A program made the translations under genes and the position numbers. The notes beneath the pieces are model-generated. The model made no database searches. It was given only the letters and a program-made list of their open reading frames with translations, and had not been told where the DNA came from. Below are positions 33,546-41,004 of a stretch of DNA of 64,000 nt, in pieces. Source of the DNA: CAMEON01 sp045128275 (GTDB lineage: Bacteria; Bacillota; Clostridia; Oscillospirales; CAG-272); NCBI GenBank assembly GCA_045128275.1, contig JBGVRH010000074.1:1-64000 (forward strand), in the 5' to 3' direction. Position 1 is the stretch's first letter; each line of letters starts with the position of its first letter.

Positions 33546-34231
33546 TATACCGCCTCCTTTATCGTGAACATCGAAGGTATCCCCTCGATCCTCAACTGTT
33601 TGTTTTCGACCGCAAAAGATTCGGTATACTTGAAATTCAGAAAAGTGCCTGTCATCCCCGGTATCATATTGCCAAACACAATTACAACCGGGGGCTCGAT
33701 ACGTGTCTTCATTTCGTTAAAACCGCGCAAAAAATCGTCTTGGTAGTCTGTGCATCCCAAGGTAGATATGATTACGGGAGTTTTACTTTCTATTGCACTA
33801 AAGCACATATCGTAGGTATCGGGCAATGCCCAGCCTACTGTAGGGATGACGGACAATCCGTAATTTTGCCACGTGCGTCCCAACCATCTTCCCATATAGA
33901 CATTGTGACGAATATCGTTAATATTCATTGTGGGATAAATGCTAAAGTCTGGGGTAGCTACCGCAGCATAGGTTTGCATCATTGGAATGCGTTTTAAAGG
34001 GTCATTCCATAAACGCAACAAATCTTTATCGTAGCTGAACATCATCAGCAACTTGTTCTCGTTGTCGGGCAACGATTTCATACACTTGAAATTACGAACC
34101 TCTAAGTTTTCATAATCCAAGTCACGAGTTAAACGCCGAATCACGGGAAAATCGTATTTGTCATATTCGCAATCCCCGATGATAGGACGAATAACCTTAT
34201 ACTTCTCAAAATCTGTGAGACCTTTAATCAT
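33545..34231 (-). CDS. DUF4417 protein
   Basis: 228 aa. LLMMFSYDKDLLRLWNDPLKRI, VATPDFSIYPTM, RWLGRTWQNYGLSVIPTVGWA and SKTPVIISTLGC match the pattern of DUF4417 proteins of phages and mobile elements; function unknown. First gene of the three-gene cassette that lies between the two small-RNA copies. AT-rich. Confidence 0.75.
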   Translation of the reverse strand: MIKGLTDFEKYKVIRPIIGDCEYDKYDFPVIRRLTRDLDYENLEVRNFKCMKSLPDNENKLLMMFSYDKDLLRLWNDPLKRIPMMQTYAAVATPDFSIYPTMNINDIRHNVYMGRWLGRTWQNYGLSVIPTVGWALPDTYDMCFSAIESKTPVIISTLGCTDYQDDFLRGFNEMKTRIEPPVVIVFGNMIPGMTGTFLNFKYTESFAVENKQLRIEGIPSMFTIKEAV

Positions 34232-34299
34232 AGGTTATTACCTACCTTTCTGCAAAATTTTCGTAAAATAGTAATAGTAGAGGTAGGGGATATGAATAC

Positions 34300-34377
34300 A
34301 ACTGCTTACTGAAGAACTCTTATATCCCCTGAAATGTTCGGTTGTCCGAAAGGCACAAGTCACCGTTGGTAGCAGTT
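34300..34377 (+). ncRNA. Putative structured RNA motif, copy 2
   Basis: Closed by AACTGCT/AGCAGTT. It shares TGCTTACTGAAG, CTTATATCC, TGAAA and GTTGGTAGCA, in that order, with copy 1 at 32742. It has its own hairpin TTCGG-ttgt-CCGAA. Flanking GGGGATAT/ATATCCCC could pair alternatively. No clear promoter is seen, so orientation follows copy 1. Confidence 0.5.
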
Positions 34378-34427
34378 ACTTATGCCGCATAAAAAATCAT
34401 AAGCATCACCTCTTTCAAAATAATAAC

Positions 34428-35117
34428 TCACCTCGATATGATTCCTAAATCTTGAAGACGGTATTTTACTGGGTTGAAGTTTACTCCGAACTCTTGCAAA
34501 AGCATTGCAATCCATTTCTTCATATAATTTTTAAATTCGAGTGGCTGGCTCGGAATGTTTTTATAACGAGAAATTCTAAAAAATTCAGACCGAATCACAT
34601 CGCGTGGCATTAAGATAGCAGCATCGAGATAATTCGTTTGACGCTCAATTATTTCAATTTCGCTCATAGAATTATTCCACCACGTAGAACCAAATTCATT
34701 TTTCTTACAAACGTGAAAAACATCTTTTTCAGCGTGTGTCCTAAAATATTCCTGGTCTTTAATCCAATGCGCACATTCGTGACCGACTATAAAATTCTCG
34801 CTTCCACGAGCAGTTTTTGCCTTTGAATCCAGAACACGTTGATTGATAAGAATAGTGCCTTTAGGGAAAAATTCAGTAGCAAACATATCGCCTTTATGAA
34901 AAGTTCCATCGGGCCATATATACCAATAACCGTCATCGAAAAATGTGGCACCGAGAATGCTGTCGTCGGGAGAGATGTACTTCCATTCAACTTCACAGCC
35001 TAATGCCTCCAAAAGGTCATAACAATCCAAAGGGCTTGCAGAAGTAAGCCTTGCGGGAAAATATTCTTTGTTTATGGAATCGGCTAATTCTTCAAGTTTT
35101 TCCTTGGTATAGATCAT
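34428..35117 (-). CDS. ImmA/IrrE-family metallopeptidase
   Basis: 229 aa. NFIVGHECAHWIKDQEYF holds the HExxH zinc motif; IEIIERQTNYLDAAILMP supplies the third ligand region. ImmA-type proteases cleave a partner repressor of mobile elements. Its start is one base after the XRE stop, so the XRE protein is the likely substrate or partner. A gap of about 200 bases to the DUF4417 gene holds the second RNA motif. Confidence 0.9.
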   Translation of the reverse strand: MIYTKEKLEELADSINKEYFPARLTSASPLDCYDLLEALGCEVEWKYISPDDSILGATFFDDGYWYIWPDGTFHKGDMFATEFFPKGTILINQRVLDSKAKTARGSENFIVGHECAHWIKDQEYFRTHAEKDVFHVCKKNEFGSTWWNNSMSEIEIIERQTNYLDAAILMPRDVIRSEFFRISRYKNIPSQPLEFKNYMKKWIAMLLQEFGVNFNPVKYRLQDLGIISR

Positions 35118-35489
35118 TTAAGTACCTTCTGTTTCATCCTTTGTCATAGATTCAATAATTTGCATCCACTCTTTTTCACCGAGATTAAGTTCTCTGGCTT
35201 TACGGAGTGCAATGCGAACGGAGCCATTGCTCATTACATATTCAGAAATGTCAGGAGCAACAGTATTGGTGCGAGCCTCGGCTGCGAGGTCGTTCATTAG
35301 GAGAACCTCTTCTTCTGTCAGTTCAAGCAGTTCTGCCAGCTTTGACATTTTCTCCGGTGAAGGAGAATTGCGTTTACCTTTTTCAATATCGCTTAAATAG
35401 GCGGGAGCGATATCCATCAGTTCTGCAAGCTTACGAAGATTCAACCCTTTTTCCGTGCGTTTTTGCTTAATAAATTCTCCGAAATTCAT
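35118..35489 (-). CDS. XRE-family regulator paired with ImmA/IrrE
   Basis: 123 aa. The Cro/CI HTH is FIKQKRTEKGLNLRKLAEL, APAYLSDIEKGKRNSP and KLAELLELTEEEVLL; a helical C-terminus follows. Classic XRE-ImmA toxin-antitoxin or prophage-type regulator pair. The ATG at 35489 follows GGAGG. First gene of the island operon. Confidence 0.92.
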   Translation of the reverse strand: MNFGEFIKQKRTEKGLNLRKLAELMDIAPAYLSDIEKGKRNSPSPEKMSKLAELLELTEEEVLLMNDLAAEARTNTVAPDISEYVMSNGSVRIALRKARELNLGEKEWMQIIESMTKDETEGT

Positions 35490-35543
35490 AGTCGTACCTC
35501 CTTAAAAAGCGAGAGCTGTTCGCCTGTTCGCTCTTTTGCTAAC

Positions 35544-35572
35544 AGTATATCATATTTTTAATGCAATGTCAA
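35544..35572 (-). promoter_or_regulatory. Promoter of the XRE-ImmA operon
   Basis: Minus strand TTGACA (35572-35567), 17-base spacer, TATACT (35549-35544). Confidence 0.83.
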
Positions 35573-35845
35573 TAAGAAATGCAAGAAATTATATAAATTT
35601 TCATTTCAAAATCAGTAATTTAACGAATAGCGGTCTTTTAACGATAGAAAGGCACTACACCTTGACGGGGAGTAGTGCTTTTCTGCATTTTGAGGTTTCC
35701 GAGACACAAGATATAGGCACCGCAAATACCGAAATGCACCACAAAAGAGAAAAAGCCCTTGATTTACAAGTACTTTCGGCTAATATTTAACAATAAAAAG
35801 AAAACAGCAGGTCGATACGATTGTATCCATCTACTGTTCTTTATT

Positions 35846-35965
35846 TGGTGCCGGTGGTGGGACTCTGAACCCCGCCGAGCGGAGCTCGGCAACAAGCTGC
35901 GCCGACAAAGAGGAATTGAGAACTTTGGCTGGCAGCTTGAAGTGGTTTCTTCACCCATCAACAAC
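35846..35965. repeat. Repeat R2: exact tRNA-Leu 3'-end copy (right border of island)
   Basis: Begins with tggtgccggtggtgggactc, identical to the tRNA-Leu 3' end including CCA at 36005-36024, then diverges by one inserted T. The rest matches R1, with the AAGCTGCC/CGCAGCTT arms. It lies just downstream of the real tRNA and its terminator, as an attachment-site duplicate would. The 270 bases to its left hold no gene. Confidence 0.8.
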
Positions 35966-35968
35966 ATC

Positions 35969-36004
35969 AAAATACGGGGCACCCCTTTGGGGTACCCCGT
36001 ATTT
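35969..36004 (-). terminator. Terminator of tRNA-Leu
   Basis: AAAATACGGGG/CCCCGTATTTT with a short nested stem, directly after the tRNA 3' end on the minus strand. Confidence 0.78.
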
Positions 36005-36091
36005 TGGTGCCGGTGGTGGGACTCGAACCCACACGATGTCGCCATCAACGGATTTTGAGTCCGTCACGTCTGCCAATTCCATCACACCGGC
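36005..36091 (-). tRNA. tRNA-Leu (anticodon CAA)
   Basis: 87 bases including an encoded CCA. The acceptor stem is GCCGGTG paired with CACCGGC, the anticodon loop is CTCAAAA (anticodon CAA), and it has a long class-II variable arm and T-loop GTTCGAGTC. Its 3' end is duplicated in R2 and, in decayed form, in R1. Confidence 0.95.
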
Positions 36092-36124
36092 GTATATTTC
36101 GCCGTCCTTGCGGACAACGGGTAT

Positions 36125-36153
36125 ATTGTATCATAGTTTCATGGAAAAGTCAA
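36125..36153 (-). promoter_or_regulatory. Promoter of tRNA-Leu
   Basis: Minus strand TTGACT (36153-36148), 17-base spacer, TACAAT (36130-36125). Confidence 0.75.
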
Positions 36154-36156
36154 GTA

Positions 36157-36178
36157 CCCCCGAGGAATTTCTCGGGGG
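36157..36178. terminator. Hairpin between small XRE gene and tRNA-Leu
   Basis: CCCCCGAG-gaattt-CTCGGGGG; T-rich on the plus side. Probably ends transcription from the small XRE gene, though the T run on that side is poor. Confidence 0.55.
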
Positions 36179-36184
36179 CTTTTC

Positions 36185-36397
36185 TTAATTTTTGTCATCG
36201 GGCTTGTATGCAATGAGGTCGGCAATTCCACAGCCCAGAGCATCGCAGAATTTTTCCAGCAGGTAACTGTCGTAACGAACCACCTTGTTCTTGTAGTATT
36301 TATCCACCACCTGAAAACTGATGCCCGCCCGTTTGGCCAGCTCATAGCGCGTGATTTTATGATTGTCAAGATACTCTTTCACGGTCAACCGAATCAT
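36185..36397 (-). CDS. Small XRE-family (Cro-like) regulator
   Basis: 70 aa from the ATG at 36397 (GAGAGGTGA upstream). HTH residues YELAKRAGISFQVVDKYYKNKV and CDALGCGIADLIAYKPDD match the small Cro/CI type common in Clostridia. Divergent from the SLOG gene with overlapping -35 elements, so it probably regulates both. Confidence 0.9.
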   Translation of the reverse strand: MIRLTVKEYLDNHKITRYELAKRAGISFQVVDKYYKNKVVRYDSYLLEKFCDALGCGIADLIAYKPDDKN

Positions 36398-36413
36398 GGT
36401 ATCACCTCTCTTC

Positions 36414-36471
36414 GGTATATATTTTAATAAACATATACCCTCTTGACAATTAGTGTGTTTGTATGTATAAT
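36414..36471. promoter_or_regulatory. Overlapping divergent promoters with operator palindrome
   Basis: Plus strand: TTGACA (36443-36448), 17 bases, TATAAT (36466-36471). Minus strand: TTGTCA (36449-36444), 17 bases, TAAAAT (36426-36421). The -35 boxes overlap almost fully. GGTATAT/ATATACC arms at 36414-36439 form a likely operator for the small XRE protein. Confidence 0.82.
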
Positions 36472-36510
36472 TACATATACATATAATCAAACGCAACAGG
36501 AGGCAATCAC

Positions 36511-36840
36511 ATGAAGCTTTTGATCGCAGGCTCCCGCTCCATTACGTCCTTTGATCTCTCCCCCCATATCCCCGCCGACGCGGATCTCATCATCACGGGA
36601 GGCGCCAAGGGGGTGGACACTCTGGCCGAGGCCTACGCCAAGGAGCGGGGAATCCCCACCGTGACCGTCAAGCCCTGCTACGAGAAATACGGACGCGCCG
36701 CGCCCATTCTGCGGGACGAGGAGATGGTGGATCTGGCCGACGCGGTGCTGGTGATCTGGGACGGCACTTCCCGAGGAAGCAAGCACACCGCCGCCTATGC
36801 CCGCAAGAAGGGCAAGCCCCTGACGGTGGTGACGGTATGA
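36511..36840 (+). CDS. SLOG-family (YspA/DUF2493-like) nucleotide-binding protein
   Basis: 109 aa. MKLLIAGSRSITSFDL, LIITGGAKGVDTLAEAYAKERGI and ADAVLVIWDGTSRGSKHTAAYA are the Rossmann-like SLOG blocks. SLOG proteins bind nucleotide-derived ligands, and many belong to defence or stress modules. The ATG follows ACAGGAGG. Paired divergently with the small XRE regulator. Confidence 0.9.
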   Translation: MKLLIAGSRSITSFDLSPHIPADADLIITGGAKGVDTLAEAYAKERGIPTVTVKPCYEKYGRAAPILRDEEMVDLADAVLVIWDGTSRGSKHTAAYARKKGKPLTVVTV

Positions 36841-36853
36841 AGCAGACGCAATC

Positions 36854-36893
36854 AAAAAAGGTACTCTCCCACGGGAAAGTACCTTTGTTTTTT
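36854..36893. terminator. Bidirectional terminator
   Basis: AAAAAAGGTACTCTCCC / GGGAAAGTACCTTTGTTTTTT between the convergent SLOG and lipoprotein genes. Confidence 0.82.
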
Positions 36894-37419
36894 ATTCGGC
36901 GGGGGTCAGCGCCTTCTCCATGGCCGAGCCTGCGGCGGTGGTGTCGGCGGAGCTCAGTATGGTGTACATGACGTAGCGGCCCATGACGTTGACGGTGGTA
37001 TAGTCCAGCTTTGTGATCTCGGTAGGATTGTAAGTCTCCAACAGGGACTTGAGCTGAAGAGCCTTAGCGTTCAGGTAGTTCTCGCAGAAGGTCTTGACAG
37101 CCTTGGCATCCTTCTCGGACTTGCAGAGGAACACGCCCACCTCGTCAATGTTCTTCTCGAAGTTTTCGGATACCACGATGCGGTACTCGGCTACCATCTC
37201 CAGGTAGTCGGCGTAGTCCTCGCCCCAGGAGGAGGGGGAGATGTAGTTCTCGCTGACCTGACGCCAGCCGTCCCCGGCGGGGAGGGCGGAGGTGACGCTG
37301 TTCGACAGTTGGGCGGCGGTAAGATCGTCACGGAAGCTGCCGCCGTCACAGGCGGTCAGAGGCAGAGCCAGACAGAGGGCCAGGAGCAGGCAGAGGAGCG
37401 CGCGGAGGGTATATTTCAT
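36892..37419 (-). CDS. DUF4358-like lipoprotein
   Basis: 175 aa from the ATG at 37419 (AAAGGA upstream). The signal peptide ends LPLTAC, a lipobox, then a domain with YISPSSWGEDYADYLEMVAEYRIV and VGVFLCKSEKDAKAVKTFCENYL, as in DUF4358 lipoproteins. Such genes often neighbour SGNH hydrolases, as here; function unknown. Confidence 0.8.
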   Translation of the reverse strand: MKYTLRALLCLLLALCLALPLTACDGGSFRDDLTAAQLSNSVTSALPAGDGWRQVSENYISPSSWGEDYADYLEMVAEYRIVVSENFEKNIDEVGVFLCKSEKDAKAVKTFCENYLNAKALQLKSLLETYNPTEITKLDYTTVNVMGRYVMYTILSSADTTAAGSAMEKALTPAE

Positions 37420-37441
37420 GGTCGGTTCCTTTCTTTCAGCA

Positions 37442-38272
37442 TCAGTCGGTGATAGCATGGGTGCGGATATACTCCAGGATGGCCACGTAGACCTCGTTGT
37501 CCAGGTGGATGCCGTCGTTGAAACTTTCGCTATAGCTATCCTTCAGATTTCCTTTTTCATCCTTGAGGATGCTTTGGGTATTCAGATAGCGGCAGCCGTT
37601 TTCAGTGGCGATGGCCTTGACCCACTTGTTGGCGGTGTCGATCTTGCCGTTGTCCAACAAGGTACAGTCCGCGGTGACGGGGAAGATGGACTGGAGGATG
37701 ATCTTTGTCTTGGGGGAGGCTTTTTGGATATTCTGAATGAGGGCGGAGTAGTAGTCCTTAAACTCGGTCTCGCTCAGAAAGGATACGCCCCAATCGGTGC
37801 CCAGGGTGATGATCATGATCTCGGGCTGGGCCTTTTTGGCGGCCTCGGCGATGGTCATTTTCTCTCCTGTGCCGGGGTAGACGATCTTAACGGCGGTGAT
37901 CTCGGAGTTGAGGTTCATCATGTTGTTCTCACAGCGCCAGACCTGCTTGGTATTGGTGCCATCCGTCAGCGCGCCGCTTCGGATGAAGTGCGCGGTAAGG
38001 GAATCACCCACAAAGATGATCTTGTCCTGGTAGGCGGTGCCCGCGTCGGGGGTAAGGGGCAGGGTCACGCCGTCATCCTCGGGGGGCTGGACGGGGTCAC
38101 CCGACACGTTGGTCGTGGGAGTCTTATGGGGATCCGCCACAGGCTTGTTCGAGGGCTTGGTGGCGATGAAAACAACGGTAAGGATGAGGAGCAGAACCAG
38201 CATCCCCGCGATGGCGATGAGCAAAAGGCGGGTCAGCTTTTCGACCTGCTCGGTCTTATGAGTCGTGGGCAT
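37442..38272 (-). CDS. Membrane-anchored SGNH/GDSL hydrolase
   Basis: 276 aa from the ATG at 38272 (GGGAGG six bases upstream). One membrane segment (about 12-34) and a Pro/Thr-rich stalk precede the SGNH domain: IIFVGDSLTAHF (catalytic Ser), MIITLGTDWG (block III with T in place of N) and NDGIHLDNEVY (Asp/His). Likely an esterase or deacetylase acting on envelope glycans. Lies 23 bases before the lipoprotein gene. Confidence 0.87.
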   Translation of the reverse strand: MPTTHKTEQVEKLTRLLLIAIAGMLVLLLILTVVFIATKPSNKPVADPHKTPTTNVSGDPVQPPEDDGVTLPLTPDAGTAYQDKIIFVGDSLTAHFIRSGALTDGTNTKQVWRCENNMMNLNSEITAVKIVYPGTGEKMTIAEAAKKAQPEIMIITLGTDWGVSFLSETEFKDYYSALIQNIQKASPKTKIILQSIFPVTADCTLLDNGKIDTANKWVKAIATENGCRYLNTQSILKDEKGNLKDSYSESFNDGIHLDNEVYVAILEYIRTHAITD

Positions 38273-38296
38273 GGAAACCTCCCTGTTTTTCATGAA

Positions 38297-38764
38297 TCAT
38301 TTACGGTAACGGCTTTCGTAGGGCTCCGCGTCAATCTGCTTCTGACGGCTCTTGGCGGAGACGGCGGTGATCACCGCCATGACGACGGCGTAGAGGATGA
38401 CGGCGGCCAGCAGGATGATCAGCACCTGCATCCCCGAGGGCTTGGTGCGGAGCTGGTAGGGCAGGTAGCCGCACAGGTAGAAGCCACCCAGGGTCGCCAG
38501 AGCGTGTAGACCCACCTTGACCCCCGTGGAGAGCTTGTCCGATCGTCTCACCCAAGCCGCCAGAGTCAGGCAAAAGCCGAAGGGCAGTTGCAAAAAGAAG
38601 CTGACGGTGTCCACGTAGGTCACGGTCAGGGAGTCCGACGCGATGGCGGAGGCGAGGAGCAGGATGAGGCAGAGGACGGTATAGCGGGCGCAGGTGCCCA
38701 GCCAAAGATTTTTGGCGCAGGTCAGAGCCTTTGTATTGTGAGCCTCGGAGGCGGGTTTATTCAT
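38297..38764 (-). CDS. Unknown four-helix membrane protein
   Basis: 155 aa from the ATG at 38764 (AAAGGA upstream). Four membrane segments (about 25-45, 55-75, 85-103, 112-138) and a charged C-terminal tail, a layout seen in DUF3021-type proteins, but I cannot assign it firmly. First gene of the three-gene operon with the SGNH hydrolase and lipoprotein. Confidence 0.68.
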   Translation of the reverse strand: MNKPASEAHNTKALTCAKNLWLGTCARYTVLCLILLLASAIASDSLTVTYVDTVSFFLQLPFGFCLTLAAWVRRSDKLSTGVKVGLHALATLGGFYLCGYLPYQLRTKPSGMQVLIILLAAVILYAVVMAVITAVSAKSRQKQIDAEPYESRYRK

Positions 38765-38805
38765 AGAACGGCATCCTTTCGGGATCAAAGCGTATATTCT
38801 ATATT

Positions 38806-38834
38806 ATTATATCGTATTTACAGAGAGATTGCAA
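38806..38834 (-). promoter_or_regulatory. Promoter of the membrane protein/SGNH/lipoprotein operon
   Basis: Minus strand TTGCAA (38834-38829), 17-base spacer, TATAAT (38811-38806). Confidence 0.82.
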
Positions 38835-38973
38835 GGGGTATTTGTGAATTTTTCAAGGGAAATTCGCCGCTCATCTCATAAGTTTTCAATTTTCCGTTCC
38901 GTAGACAAACCTTGTTCACAATTGTGTGGTACAATAAACAAGATCCAGACTATCCCGAAAGGAGGAGGCCACC

Positions 38974-40887
38974 GTGTCCGAGAGATCCACCCCCGAGCAG
39001 ACCCCCGCTACGGCGGAAAAGCGCCTGCCCCATATCCATACCCCCGCCGACCTGCGCGCTCTGCCCGCAGAAGCCATCCCCGCTCTCTGCGCCGAGATCC
39101 GCGAGACCCTGGTGGAGACCGTCACCGAGAACGGCGGCCACCTCGCCTCCAACCTGGGAGCCGTGGAGCTGTCGGTGGCCATGCACCGTGTCTTCGACTG
39201 CCCCCGCGATCACTTCATCTTCGACGTAGGCCACCAGAGCTACGTCCATAAGCTCCTGACGGGACGCTATGAGCAGTTCTCCACCATCCGTAAGGGCGGC
39301 GGCCTTTCGGGCTTCACCAAGCGGAGCGAAAGCGAGTACGACTGCTTCGGGGCGGGGCACAGCTCTACTTCCCTGTCCGCCGCGCTGGGCTTTGCCCAAG
39401 GCGACCGTATGAGCGGCTCCGAGGCCTTTACCGTGGCCGTCATCGGTGACGGCGCCTTCACGGGCGGTATGGTTCACGAGGCGCTGAACAACATCACCCC
39501 CGGCCTGCGGCTCATCATCATCATCAACGAAAACGAGATGTCCATCTCCAAGAACATCGGCCGCTTCGCCACCCACATGGCCAAGCTCCGTCGGAAATCG
39601 GGCTACTTCAAGACCAAGAAGGGCATCACCCGCTTCATCAAGAAGATCCCCCTGGTGGGTAACGGCCTGTTCCGCGCCATCCGCGACACCAAGAAGGCCT
39701 TCAAGAACGCCATGTACGGCAGTAACTACTTCGAGGATATCGGCCTCTACTACCTGGGCCCCGCCGACGGCAACGATTACGAGGCGGTGGAGGCTCTGCT
39801 CACCGAGGCCAAGAAGCTGAATGACAGCGTGGTCATCCACCTCAAGACCCGCAAGGGCAAGGGCTACGCCCCCGCCGAGGCCGAGCCGGGCAAGTACCAC
39901 GGTATGCCCCCCAAGGGTAGCGTATCCGTGGAAAACTTCTCCCACCGCCTGGGTGAGATCCTCATCGAGGAGTCCGAGAAGGACGACCGCATCTGCGCCA
40001 TCACCGCCGCCATGAGCGAGGGCACGGGCCTGGAGGCCTTCCGCGAGGCTCGCCCCCACCGCTTCTTCGACGTAGGCATCGCCGAGGAGCATGCCCTGAC
40101 CTTTGCCGCGGGTCTGGCCGCCGACGGCTACAAGCCCGTCACCGCCATCTACTCCTCCTTCATGCAGAGAGGCTACGACCAGATCATCCACGACATCGCC
40201 CTGCAAAAGCTCCCCGTCCTCATGTGCATCGACCGCGCGGGACTGAACGCGGGAGACGGCCCCACCCACCACGGTATTTTCGACGTCTCCTTCCTGTCCT
40301 CCATCCCCCATCTGACCGTCTATGCCCCCGTCACCTTTGCGGGCCTGGCGGTATCGGTGCGCAAGGCCCTGGCCGACGGAGTCCCCGCCGCCATCCGCTA
40401 TCCCAACGGCGGAGAGGACCCCCGCCTGCGGGATACCTTCTACAGGGACGGTGATCCCACCGACGTAGCGGTACGGGAAAGCAATCCCGAAAACCACGCC
40501 ATCCCCGCCGCCGTCATCATCACCCACGGCCGCATCACCCGCGAGGCCCTGACCGCCCGGGAAGCCCTAGCATCCCAAGGGATTCCCGTGGGCATCCTGC
40601 TCTGCGAGTACCTCAAGCCCTACGGCAAGCTGGCCGACGAGATCGCCGCCAAGCTCCCAGCGGGCATTCCCCTGCTCTTTGTCGAGGAGGAGCTCCGCGC
40701 AGGCGGCTTTGGTATGATGCTCACCGACGCCATGAGACGCAACGGCTCCCTGGAGGGCCACCCCTACGCGATCCTGGCCACCGATGACAGCTTCGTCTCC
40801 CAGGACAAGCCCGAGCCCATTTTCCGCACCGCCGGGGTGGATGCCGAGGCCATGGCCGCCGAGATCAGAAGACTGCTGAACGGCTGA
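38974..40887 (+). CDS. dxs: 1-deoxy-D-xylulose-5-phosphate synthase
   Basis: 637 aa, normal length. GTG start at 38974 with AAAGGAGGAGG upstream. FDVGHQSYVHKLLTGR, GDGAFTGGMVHEALNN (thiamine-diphosphate/Mg motif with later NE in IINENEMS), FMQRGYDQIIHDIALQKLPV and DRAGLNAGDGPTHHGIFD are the family blocks. It condenses pyruvate with glyceraldehyde-3-phosphate in the MEP isoprenoid route and for thiamine and pyridoxal precursors. Stands alone, without ispA or xseB, unlike many bacteria. Confidence 0.97.
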   Translation: MSERSTPEQTPATAEKRLPHIHTPADLRALPAEAIPALCAEIRETLVETVTENGGHLASNLGAVELSVAMHRVFDCPRDHFIFDVGHQSYVHKLLTGRYEQFSTIRKGGGLSGFTKRSESEYDCFGAGHSSTSLSAALGFAQGDRMSGSEAFTVAVIGDGAFTGGMVHEALNNITPGLRLIIIINENEMSISKNIGRFATHMAKLRRKSGYFKTKKGITRFIKKIPLVGNGLFRAIRDTKKAFKNAMYGSNYFEDIGLYYLGPADGNDYEAVEALLTEAKKLNDSVVIHLKTRKGKGYAPAEAEPGKYHGMPPKGSVSVENFSHRLGEILIEESEKDDRICAITAAMSEGTGLEAFREARPHRFFDVGIAEEHALTFAAGLAADGYKPVTAIYSSFMQRGYDQIIHDIALQKLPVLMCIDRAGLNAGDGPTHHGIFDVSFLSSIPHLTVYAPVTFAGLAVSVRKALADGVPAAIRYPNGGEDPRLRDTFYRDGDPTDVAVRESNPENHAIPAAVIITHGRITREALTAREALASQGIPVGILLCEYLKPYGKLADEIAAKLPAGIPLLFVEEELRAGGFGMMLTDAMRRNGSLEGHPYAILATDDSFVSQDKPEPIFRTAGVDAEAMAAEIRRLLNG

Positions 40888-40950
40888 CCGCCCACGGATT
40901 TCCGTACACTTTCCTGTGACGATTTTCAAGAAACATATGCCTTATGGCAC

Positions 40951-40979
40951 TTGACTCCCCCTTTGATTCGTGCTATAAT
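40951..40979 (+). promoter_or_regulatory. Promoter of the GH43-like gene
   Basis: TTGACT (40951-40956), 17-base spacer, TATAAT (40974-40979). Just upstream, catATGCCttatGGCA resembles a single unit of hairpin array C. Confidence 0.82.
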
Positions 40980-41004
40980 GGAAAAAAACAGCGAGGAGGC
41001 TCCC

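Noticed and set aside
35846..35965. A second tRNA gene
   Set aside because: Only the T-arm and acceptor 3' side are present; no anticodon arm or 5' acceptor strand can be found.
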